Shown here one piece after another: positions 1-7,384 of a DNA stretch of 8,971 nt. Source of the DNA: an uncultured Sphingorhabdus sp. (GTDB lineage: Bacteria; Pseudomonadota; Alphaproteobacteria; Sphingomonadales; Sphingomonadaceae); NCBI GenBank assembly GCA_937873665.1, contig CALMYW010000335.1, positions 1 through 8,971 of the forward strand, written 5' to 3'. The first letter of the stretch is position 1; every line of letters begins with the position of its first letter. The notes under the pieces are model-generated. The model was not told the DNA's origin, searched no databases, and saw only the letters and a list, made by a program, of their open reading frames with translations. The translations under genes were made by a program, and so were the position numbers.

Positions 1-3000
1 GAAGGCCATTGGCGAGCGCCTCATCGGTCTGGGGGTCGAAGCATTCCGCCTTGGCCATGAAGGCATCCGCCAGCGAGGAATCCTTCGGCAATGCCCACCA
101 TTCCATATTGAGCTTGTTGAGGTCGCCCTGGCCACCGGCTTTCTCAATCTGTTTCCAGAGGAAGTCCGCAAGCAACATCGCGTTAAGGTGCCGCTGGACG
201 ATCACGGGGCTCTTGGTCGTGAAAGGCCACAGCGGGTCGCCAAACACCATCTGGTCGTGTGGGTTGTTCTTGCACACAGTCAACGCGATCGAACGAGTTT
301 CGCTGCGTCGGCCCGCCCGGCCGGCACGCTGCAGGTAGTTGGCTGGGTGGGGCGGCACGTTGTTCATGGCCACTACGCTAATGCCACCAATATCCACGCC
401 CATCTCCATGGTCGTCGAGCAGCTCAACAGGTTGATCTTTCCCTGCTTGAACTGGTCCTCGTAATCCTGCAAGGTGGAACCGGGCTGCTGCGCTGAGTGC
501 TCGGCCGTACGGTAGTAGCGCACACCCTCAACGACCCTGTCATTTACGTTGGACCACAAACCAAGTTCCCGCAAAGAAAGTACGCCGAGATCTGTAGAAA
601 GCCAGCGACGAGCCGCCTCGATGCCCAAACTGGGAGGTGTGAAATCGGCAGCAACCTCGGGCCACTTCGGCACAAAGACTTTCTGGCACTCTATGGTCGA
701 AGCCTTGCGGTTGTGACTCGGAAGATACGGTGTTAAACCGCGCAAGTTGACGTCCAGCACACGCCGCGTAACGGGGCACATCCAAGCATCGCCGATCAGG
801 CCAAAGGCGAGATCTGTCAGCTCCAAATAGCGCCCGTCCGTCGCCTTTTGCAGCAGACCCAGGCGAACCAGATCGTCCCAGACCGCACGCAACACGGCGT
901 CAATGATGTCGCGCCCCTCTGCAGTGGCTGGATCCTTGTGAAATGCCGCGGCCAACAAGCGAACCATGCGACTCTGTACCCCGACTTTGTGGGTTTGCGG
1001 CCAGCGCCTGAAAACCCCGTTTGGCTTGTCTTTGCTATCGGGTGGAAGGAACCTGGCGCTCACCGTCTTCTTGCCCACCCAGCGCTTCCAGGTGTCCTTG
1101 AACTCAAGGCAAGACATCTCACGCACGACAAAGTCGAGCGTGAGCTTGAGGATCTGCCGCCATTCCTCCAAACTCACCTTCAGATGCGCTGAGACCTGCG
1201 ACGGAACTGCCGCCAGGTTGTCGAGTTTGGGGTACTGAACTGAGACCAGCCCGAGCGTCTCCAAACTATTGGCCCGCTTGGGTCGGCGAGAAAACTCGCG
1301 AAAAAGGAACAGTCTGGACAGCTCAAGAGCGCCGGTGTCGCCAGCAAATTGCTCCGGAGAGATATCACGGTAGTGGTTGAGCGCCCACCGCCTGATGTCC
1401 GCCTCGTGGGTCGACAGGTGCACGGCCAAGTCTTCGAACGAGACAGGCTTCAGCGTGAATTTCGCCAGCTCCAGCTTCTTGGCCGCCAGGCGGCTTTCGA
1501 TCCTTGGGCTCTTGGTTTCTTCAAAGTCCGCCTCGTATTCAATGATTTCCTGAAGCAGATCGCGATATTCGGGGCATGCACCGATGTCCGCTCTGCCCGC
1601 CAGGAAGTGGTAGACGGCCGAACGCAGGCTGTTTCGCTCCGCATCTCGCTGCAGGGACGCTGCCATCCTTGCCGTGCCTTGGCGGCTGTCCGTGAAAGTG
1701 ATCATGCGCCGGCCACGCAGCGGTTTGCTCTGCGGATCTTCGCCGTCCGGACAGAACTCCAACAAGGTGGGGATTACCTGCATCAACAAGAACGGCGCAC
1801 CAAGGCGCGCCGCGCGAAACATCAGCCGCCCCTTGCCATGGTGGCCACCACATTCGGGGCAGGTCAGTTGCCCTTCGCTCATCTCGCGCACGCGCAACCT
1901 GACCAGCGGCTTGTCAGATGAGCCGTCAAAAATCAGACTGCCTCGCTCGACGGTCGCCTCCGCGGTGTCTTTCAAATGTCGGTTGGCGATCAACACCAGA
2001 GGAGAGTCGATCTCATCGACCAGCGGCGGGGCAAGCTCCACCGCCGCATCCAGCTCCGACTCTACGTATGGATCCTCGGGCGTGGCTTCGAGCTGGAACT
2101 CGTCGGTTTGGTCCTCAGTGGCCTGACTCAACAACCATCGGTTCTGGTTGCGGTCCATCACAAGCCGGCCCCACAGATAGGTCTCGTTGCAATCGTTGCA
2201 GGATCGCAGCTCGTAGACGGGGGAGCCACACTCGCAAGTCTCACGCTGCTCGGTGTACACCGCACCAAAAGCCCAATCGGGCGAGTCCAGCATGGTGCCT
2301 TGCCGGCAGGTGCAGCCGGGATCGCAGCATGCCCACAAGCCGGCCAGCACGTTGTGGAACGCGTGCAACCGGAGGGGCAGGAAAGGCGAAGTATCCTTAC
2401 CCTGAGACTGGCGCGATCGGGTGAGCAAGTCGAGCCACCGCAGAGCGGCTTGCTTGGTATTGGGCGCGTGGTGTTGTCTTGGCCCCTCGATCACTTCGCA
2501 GATAGCGCGCAGCGGCCGGGCCGGACTGCCACGCAGCGCCGGTACGAACAGGCTGCGGATTTCTTTTGCTATGGTGTTGGCGCAAACGGCGTCAAAGCGG
2601 GAGGCCTCTTCATGCGGCGCGATAGCCTCTAGAACGTCCAACGAGGCGTCGGTGAATGCAACATTGCCGGCAGGTAGGCCAGGTACAGAACGCTGACCTG
2701 ACACCACATGCACGCGCCCAGGCTCCACACCGGCCAACCCTGCCAGGAACTCCCTCAGCTTCTGGCCTGCTTCGCCTGAAGGGTCGCCAATGGTGGCGGA
2801 CGTCGCCACAAAGCGAACGTCCGACGAATCGACGCCGAAGCCGTACAGCACGCGGCGCAGCAACAGCGATAACTCCGCTGCCTGCGATCCGATGTAGCTG
2901 TGGGCTTCGTCCAGCACAATCCACCTAAGCTTCCCACGGGATCTTTGCAGGATTGGGGCATCCTGCGAGCGCACCAACATGTATTCCAGCATCGTGGCAT

Positions 3001-3709
3001 TGGTCACCAGAATGGGGGGGGGTGATGCTCGCAACGCTTGACGGTCCAAGACCTGGTTTGGCGTTTTGGACGTAATGTGCTTCGGGCCGGGCTTTTCGGG
3101 AGTCTGGCCGTTGTACAGGCAGAAGCGGATATCGCCCTCGAAGGGCCCGGTCCAGGCATGCAATCGCTCTTGCTGACTCTGGATCAGTGCGTTGAGGGGA
3201 TAAAGGAACAACGCCCTCACCCCCTCGACCGGCCCGCGCAGGGTTTCGGCCTCCCGTGCCAGTTGATCCAGGATGGGGACCATGAAGCATTCGGTCTTGC
3301 CCGACCCGGTGCCGCTGGTCACGATGACCGACTGCGGCTGAGGCCTGGCCAGCAGTTCCCAAGCTTCGAGTTGATGCCGGTAAGGCATGTCGTTGCGCGG
3401 GAATCGGTAGTTGGCGCCCATGCTGCCCGCGGGTCGATCAAGCGCATCCACCAGCTTAGGCGAAAGCAGAGAGGGTGACAGCGACTCCAGGGTCTGACCA
3501 GCACTCTCCCAGCCGAAGGTGGCCTCGAACACCGGCTCGCCCACAAAGCAACCTGGCTCACCAAGATCGACCGAAAATCTCTCGCTCAGGTATTGGCGCA
3601 GGGCTGGATTGGAAAATCCCAGGCGGCTCACAGTGGCGCGCGCTGCGCGCGTGGCCAACTCGGGCAAGAGAGACGAAAAATACGATGTCGGTAATGGATC
3701 GTTTTTCAT
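1..3709 (-). CDS. druE: DruE-like DEAH-box superfamily 2 helicase, Druantia type III (3' end outside window)
   Basis: An uninterrupted frame runs from ATG at 3709 to the left edge: 1236 codons, no stop, C-terminus missing. It is an ATP-dependent nucleic-acid helicase or translocase, presumably cytoplasmic. Visible motifs are YRHQLEAWELL (110-120), Walker A GTGSGKTE (133-140), YPLNALIQSQQERL (170-183), DEAH (267-270), SAT (304-306), FTDSRQGTAR (672-681), STTMEMGVDIGG (1098-1109) and QRAGRAGRR (1127-1135). Cysteines at 461, 462, 466, 468, 492, 494, 504 and 507, then C617/C620 followed by HH, suggest zinc binding. About 420 residues separate FTDSR from STTMEMGVD, including REFSRRP (805-810 region). 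Helicases of this type usually end in a DUF1998-type region, which would lie beyond position 1. The start is set by a four-base ATGA overlap with the druH-like gene; no strong Shine-Dalgarno is seen, which fits translational coupling. DISARM DrmA or another DUF1998 helicase is the alternative; the neighbour and length favour DruE. Helicase call very secure, DruE assignment fairly so. Confidence 0.85.
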   Translation of the reverse strand, partial: MKNDPLPTSYFSSLLPELATRAARATVSRLGFSNPALRQYLSERFSVDLGEPGCFVGEPVFEATFGWESAGQTLESLSPSLLSPKLVDALDRPAGSMGANYRFPRNDMPYRHQLEAWELLARPQPQSVIVTSGTGSGKTECFMVPILDQLAREAETLRGPVEGVRALFLYPLNALIQSQQERLHAWTGPFEGDIRFCLYNGQTPEKPGPKHITSKTPNQVLDRQALRASPPPILVTNATMLEYMLVRSQDAPILQRSRGKLRWIVLDEAHSYIGSQAAELSLLLRRVLYGFGVDSSDVRFVATSATIGDPSGEAGQKLREFLAGLAGVEPGRVHVVSGQRSVPGLPAGNVAFTDASLDVLEAIAPHEEASRFDAVCANTIAKEIRSLFVPALRGSPARPLRAICEVIEGPRQHHAPNTKQAALRWLDLLTRSRQSQGKDTSPFLPLRLHAFHNVLAGLWACCDPGCTCRQGTMLDSPDWAFGAVYTEQRETCECGSPVYELRSCNDCNETYLWGRLVMDRNQNRWLLSQATEDQTDEFQLEATPEDPYVESELDAAVELAPPLVDEIDSPLVLIANRHLKDTAEATVERGSLIFDGSSDKPLVRLRVREMSEGQLTCPECGGHHGKGRLMFRAARLGAPFLLMQVIPTLLEFCPDGEDPQSKPLRGRRMITFTDSRQGTARMAASLQRDAERNSLRSAVYHFLAGRADIGACPEYRDLLQEIIEYEADFEETKSPRIESRLAAKKLELAKFTLKPVSFEDLAVHLSTHEADIRRWALNHYRDISPEQFAGDTGALELSRLFLFREFSRRPKRANSLETLGLVSVQYPKLDNLAAVPSQVSAHLKVSLEEWRQILKLTLDFVVREMSCLEFKDTWKRWVGKKTVSARFLPPDSKDKPNGVFRRWPQTHKVGVQSRMVRLLAAAFHKDPATAEGRDIIDAVLRAVWDDLVRLGLLQKATDGRYLELTDLAFGLIGDAWMCPVTRRVLDVNLRGLTPYLPSHNRKASTIECQKVFVPKWPEVAADFTPPSLGIEAARRWLSTDLGVLSLRELGLWSNVNDRVVEGVRYYRTAEHSAQQPGSTLQDYEDQFKQGKINLLSCSTTMEMGVDIGGISVVAMNNVPPHPANYLQRAGRAGRRSETRSIALTVCKNNPHDQMVFGDPLWPFTTKSPVIVQRHLNAMLLADFLWKQIEKAGGQGDLNKLNMEWWALPKDSSLADAFMAKAECFDPQTDEALANGL
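2189..2329 (-). other. Putative zinc-binding cysteine cluster in the druE-like helicase
   Basis: Residues 461-507 of the helicase contain eight cysteines arranged as CC, a CxC (466/468), a second CxC (492/494) and a CxxC (504/507). They follow the segment PFLPLRLHAFHNVLAGLWAC. A further CxxC with two following histidines lies at 617-624. The spacing is typical of structural zinc sites; the metal is inferred. Confidence 0.55.
3014..3022 (-). repeat. C9 homopolymer tract inside the druE-like coding sequence
   Basis: Nine consecutive G on the plus strand, read as nine C in the gene, encode Pro230-Pro232 between the YPLNALIQSQQERL motif and the DEAH box. The frame is intact on both sides at this length: ILVTNATMLEYML follows at once and the DEAH box comes 34 residues later. 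Loss or gain of one base would cut the protein shortly after residue 230, before the ATPase site is complete. Confidence 0.7.
3706..3709 (-). promoter_or_regulatory. ATGA stop/start overlap coupling druH-like and druE-like genes
   Basis: On the minus strand the bases ATGA contain the helicase start ATG (3709-3707) and the TGA stop of the upstream gene (3708-3706). The preceding 20 bases hold an A-rich stretch but no good Shine-Dalgarno sequence. Such overlaps commonly allow termination-reinitiation, which would tie helicase synthesis to synthesis of its partner. The coupling itself is inferred; the overlap is read directly. Confidence 0.8.
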
Positions 3710-6700
3710 GAGGCTTTTTGGTGTTCGAGTGCACTGCTCGATGTGATGTTTTCGAGCTGGATGAAGCCATCGATGCTCATAAGAACTTTGCAGGCGTGGC
3801 GATAAGCCTGCTCAAACCATACAGGGTCGAAGTCACGGACTTGCTTGAGGATCAGACGCTCCCTGGGATCACTCCACCATTTCCGGCTGGTCGAGGTGGC
3901 CGACCATAGGGCACACAACACCGGCAGGTTGGCAACCGCGAACTTGTGATCTTCCGGTTTGTTCCAGAATAACCTGGCGAAAAAGGGGATCAGTTTCCTC
4001 TTGTTTTCCGGTGTGCAAGCTGTGTCGAAGGCAGGCAAGACCTTGTGCTGCACAAAGTTGCGGCCCGGCCACATTTCACGCTCGGCATTGACGAGGAAAA
4101 GTTGTGAATTGACCAGGGAATCACCGCCATCCCACAGCTTCTTTATGAGATTAAAAGTGGTCAGTTTCGATGGACCAGCCACTTCCAGAAGCAGGGCAGA
4201 AACCGTGCCCGTGGCAGCAAACACGACAGCATCGAGCAAGGGTTCCAGGCTCGGTATCTCATGGGCCAGCAGCTTGAAGCGACCCTCGATGTCGTCGTTG
4301 AAATACTTTCGGCAACGCTCGGACGCCAAGTCCTGTGCCGACCAGAAGCGCCAGAACGCCCTTGAGACCTGGCTCAGATCAGCGACAGTCGTGAGCTCCG
4401 GCATCCAACCGGTCTCGATCCTGAATCGCCTCACGGCCTCGGCCAGTTCAGCGTCGGGCAACTCCGAGCGCAGTAGAAAAGCCAAGATAGCCTTGGGCTG
4501 CTTTGCCAACATGCGCCAGGCGTCGAGTGCCGTCAGTGGCAGGTGGTGGAAGGTCTGCCAAAGACTGTCAAGCAAGGGCCACGAGGCATGCTTGTGGTCA
4601 ACGCTCATATCGGCCAAGACCGTATGCAGGCAATGCCGGCGCTCGTCCGCTTGCGATTGCGACATCGCGCTGGCCAAGGTGGGAACGACGACCTGGGCTC
4701 GCGCCTCTCCGGATCTGGTGTCATCGGCTACGGGGTCAGTGTCAACTGCGACATCGACCCAGATCAGGGGCCTGAACAAAAGGGCTGAATCCTCCGCCGG
4801 ATAGATCAGCCAGGGTGCCAGGTCAGGATCGAGGCCGCTCGCTGACCAAGCACCCGTATGAGCCCCCTCGGATTCGATGGACGAAAGCTCTAGAGTGGTT
4901 GCATCTTGCACGGTCAGGGGGCTTGCCAGTACACGGGCCTTGGCGAGGTCGTCCGGCGCGAGCATAGCCAAGGATGACACCGATGCCCGCACGGTTGTGG
5001 AGTCGGCCTCCAATATCATGGTGTAGCGGCCCACCTGGATTTCGGTTTCGCATTTCCCCGCCACCACCAATCCAACCCTGACCGTAGCGTCCAAATCGTC
5101 GAACAAGCCTAGCAATGACTCGATGTGTCGCTGGTACTCCAATAGACGCACTTCAGCCCGTCCACTAATGTGATCAATCGAGATCGGGTATCGACTCGAA
5201 ACTTCCCGGAGGCTCTCGCCTAGAGCGAGTTGCAACTCATAGCGCTCGGGCTTTGCAGGGTTGGTATCGAAAACCTGCAAACGCATCCCGATCAGCTCGC
5301 GCAGGGTAACTTGTCCGCGGGGCTGCATGCCTCCGCCGCCCGCGCGGAGGAAGCGCCCGCCAGTCACCGGATAGGCAAGAACAAGAGGAAGGTCGGTCAA
5401 GGCGCCGGGCCAGCGGATGCCTACTCGGAACTCGGACGGCGGATCGCCCGCAGATGACAACTCGATGCCTGTCGTTGCCGCACCCGCTTTCGATATCGTC
5501 GCGCAGACGCCAACATATGGCTCCACGATCACGTCGACCGCCCCCCAGTTGACGAACCGAACCGTGCCTGTGCCGAGGGCGTCGCCGGAAATGTACTCGA
5601 TGCGGGCCTCCGACGGCAGGACGAAGATCCGTCGCCTTGCCATAAGCTCGCCTTCCGAGAAAATCCTCACCTCGATCGGTCCCCTAGCCTCCTTGGGCGC
5701 CATGACTTGCAGGTTGCCAGGGCGGCGCCACTCCTGGTCGGAGACGGGCACCTGGGTCAGGCGGTCTTCTCGATACCAGAACAGGCGCGGTGCCTGGCGA
5801 TCGCGAAAAACCGCCCGTCCCTTGGCCTCGGGCAAGCGCAAGCCCCTCCATTCATAGATCTGTTCGGCAGGCGCCACCTGTCTGAGTCGGACACGGTAGA
5901 TCAGGTCATCCTGCGTCAATCGTGCATCGGCACGCAGCCGAAAGACTGCGCGCTCGTTCGAACCAGACACCACCAGCTTGCCAAGTTCTTCCGCCGGCGT
6001 CGAAACCTCGGTCTCTATCGTCCAGCCCCTCGCCAGAGCAACCCAGACGCTATCGTCTGGCAGCCGCCCACCACCGGCAGCGACGAAATGCAGGTGGCCA
6101 GAATCACTCTCGGTGAAAAGCCAGGGGTCTTCATCCGGCAACGCGCTCCCGCCAGCTAGGGTGACGCGCTCGCCGATATCCCCCAGTTGCGCACGCAGGA
6201 CCAACAGGTGCTCGGTACATGCGGCCTTGCCCTTGATGACCAATTTGCGACCAGTCAGGCTCGCCAAGGGTTCGTCGGCACCCAGGATCATTCGGCCTTC
6301 GGCAAAGGGCTGCCGGCTCTCTGTTTCCAGGTCGATCGCGAAGTAGCGCGGAAGGTGTTCGGTGTCGGTGAAGCCAAACAAGACCGCGAGGTCTTGCCCG
6401 GCAGCCTTATTGGGGTAGAAGAGGTTTGACTCAATGGCGTAAGTTTCGCGGACAGTGTCTTTTACAAGGCGCCGCTCAGCCTGGAAAAGCCCCTGAGCCG
6501 CCCCAGACTTCTGCGCTGCAGCCTCACGCACCAGTCCGGCCAGCAGCGTCTGCGCCGCTTCGCTATCGAGCGCTACTGGAAAACGGCGCCGCCAGTCCAG
6601 CAGTACGGTGTCCAGGTGCGCGATGGGGTCTTCCATTCCTTCCAGCTGGTAATCTTCCCTGAGTTGAAGAACGGTCTCGACGAAGTGCGCTAGCAGTTCG

Positions 6701-7293
6701 GAAATCTCGGGCCTCCTGTAGGCGGCCGGAAGATAGATTTGTCGCTCGGCCACTGCCTCTATTAGTTGGGGCAGCCCCCATCGATAGCGTGCCCCAAGCT
6801 TGAGCACCTGGCTCAAGACGGTTGCCAATGGTCCGGCACCCTGGGCAAGCAGGCGCATCGGTATGCCGCCGTTGACCGCAATGGAGCCTATGAATCGCTT
6901 CCCGCTGGTCAAGGGACTTAACTGCCAGAAAGAAAGCCCCCGTGCCACGAATGCGGAGCGCAGTTGTGGCTCGAAGGCATCCGGGTCGGCGCCAAGCTTC
7001 TTGACGATAGGTGACCAGTCCCAGACTCCCCCCTCGTATTCATGCTTCCACCATTCGGCTGCGAATAGCACGAAGGCGGCGGGTGGCGCCATCAAGGGCG
7101 TACGACCCAGGCTGCGGATGGCCAAAGCCTCAAGGCCGCCGCTATTGGCAATGGTTTCGGAAAGAACCATACCCAGTGATGCGTACTCGTCCTGACTCAG
7201 GTCGTATGCAAACAGGGGGCGGGCGTCGGCACGGTCGAGACCGCGCCGCTTGAGAAGTTCGATGATCCAGTGCCCAAGAGTGCCAATAGTCAT
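3706..7293 (-). CDS. druH: DruH-like protein, STY4851/ECs_5259 (YjiT-like) family, Druantia type III
   Basis: A 1195-residue protein with no signal peptide, membrane segment or recognisable catalytic motif, so it is probably cytoplasmic. Three parts can be guessed from composition. Residues 1-300 are helical and aromatic-rich, with FVLFAAEWWKHEY (74-86), WDWSPI (91-96) and GSIAVNGGIPMRLLAQ (136-151). Residues of roughly 300-860 are rich in glycine and beta-type segments. The C-terminal third is helical, ends with a Trp-rich stretch and is charged. The N-terminal pattern and the pairing with a very large DEAH helicase match what I recall of the STY4851/ECs_5259 family, the druH partner in type III Druantia; this rests on memory, not on a search. 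DruH's biochemical role is unknown to me. The ATG at 7293 is the first start after an in-frame TGA nine bases upstream; a weak AAGAG lies about 11 bases before it. The stop overlaps the helicase start by four bases, so the two are surely cotranscribed. The gene is intact. Confidence 0.75.
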   Translation of the reverse strand: MTIGTLGHWIIELLKRRGLDRADARPLFAYDLSQDEYASLGMVLSETIANSGGLEALAIRSLGRTPLMAPPAAFVLFAAEWWKHEYEGGVWDWSPIVKKLGADPDAFEPQLRSAFVARGLSFWQLSPLTSGKRFIGSIAVNGGIPMRLLAQGAGPLATVLSQVLKLGARYRWGLPQLIEAVAERQIYLPAAYRRPEISELLAHFVETVLQLREDYQLEGMEDPIAHLDTVLLDWRRRFPVALDSEAAQTLLAGLVREAAAQKSGAAQGLFQAERRLVKDTVRETYAIESNLFYPNKAAGQDLAVLFGFTDTEHLPRYFAIDLETESRQPFAEGRMILGADEPLASLTGRKLVIKGKAACTEHLLVLRAQLGDIGERVTLAGGSALPDEDPWLFTESDSGHLHFVAAGGGRLPDDSVWVALARGWTIETEVSTPAEELGKLVVSGSNERAVFRLRADARLTQDDLIYRVRLRQVAPAEQIYEWRGLRLPEAKGRAVFRDRQAPRLFWYREDRLTQVPVSDQEWRRPGNLQVMAPKEARGPIEVRIFSEGELMARRRIFVLPSEARIEYISGDALGTGTVRFVNWGAVDVIVEPYVGVCATISKAGAATTGIELSSAGDPPSEFRVGIRWPGALTDLPLVLAYPVTGGRFLRAGGGGMQPRGQVTLRELIGMRLQVFDTNPAKPERYELQLALGESLREVSSRYPISIDHISGRAEVRLLEYQRHIESLLGLFDDLDATVRVGLVVAGKCETEIQVGRYTMILEADSTTVRASVSSLAMLAPDDLAKARVLASPLTVQDATTLELSSIESEGAHTGAWSASGLDPDLAPWLIYPAEDSALLFRPLIWVDVAVDTDPVADDTRSGEARAQVVVPTLASAMSQSQADERRHCLHTVLADMSVDHKHASWPLLDSLWQTFHHLPLTALDAWRMLAKQPKAILAFLLRSELPDAELAEAVRRFRIETGWMPELTTVADLSQVSRAFWRFWSAQDLASERCRKYFNDDIEGRFKLLAHEIPSLEPLLDAVVFAATGTVSALLLEVAGPSKLTTFNLIKKLWDGGDSLVNSQLFLVNAEREMWPGRNFVQHKVLPAFDTACTPENKRKLIPFFARLFWNKPEDHKFAVANLPVLCALWSATSTSRKWWSDPRERLILKQVRDFDPVWFEQAYRHACKVLMSIDGFIQLENITSSSALEHQKAS

Positions 7294-7384
7294 GATTGTT
7301 CAAACTCTTACGATCGCATGGCGGGATGGCCGGACGCTCACGGATCTGTGCGCAAACGATGCCATTCACTCAACGGTGCAATTC
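7294..7384 (-). other. 91-base intergenic gap between DUF4246 gene and druH-like gene
   Basis: This is the only non-coding gap in the window. I see no stem-loop followed by a T run, so no intrinsic terminator separates the two genes. TTGCAC at 7380-7375 and TTGAGT a little downstream could pass as -35 boxes, but no acceptable -10 hexamer lies at the right spacing. The G+C content is 49/91, between the values of the two flanking genes. A weak AAGAG precedes the druH-like start. The simplest reading is a leader or read-through segment, but a non-canonical promoter cannot be excluded. Confidence 0.5.

Noticed and set aside
1349..2632. Several overlapping plus-strand open frames of 150-218 codons
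   Set aside because: All are antisense to the intact helicase frame, whose motifs and zinc cysteines lie in exactly this stretch; their products are low-complexity and lack family features.
2925..3564. Short minus-strand open frames in other phases within the helicase region
   Set aside because: They overlap the helicase frame that carries Walker A, DEAH and SAT motifs, and show no motif of their own.
3636..3650. Inverted repeat GCGCGC-GCT-GCGCGC resembling a hairpin
   Set aside because: It falls inside the helicase N-terminal coding sequence (RAARA region), has no T run after it, and is readily explained by alanine/arginine codons in G+C-rich DNA.
1..3709. DISARM (DrmA) or another DUF1998-helicase system as the identity of the helicase locus
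   Set aside because: There is no adjacent methyltransferase, DrmB, DrmC or queuosine-like gene in the window, and the overlapping 1195-residue partner fits the druH-druE order better; it remains an alternative until the flanks are seen.
3959..4804. Plus-strand open frame of 281 codons
   Set aside because: It lies wholly inside the druH-like gene on the opposite strand; its composition is Ser/Arg-rich with no recognisable motif, as expected of an antisense shadow in G+C-rich DNA.
7142..7369. 75-codon minus-strand frame starting in the intergenic gap
   Set aside because: Most of it overlaps the start of the druH-like gene in another phase; it has no good ribosome binding site or recognisable product.
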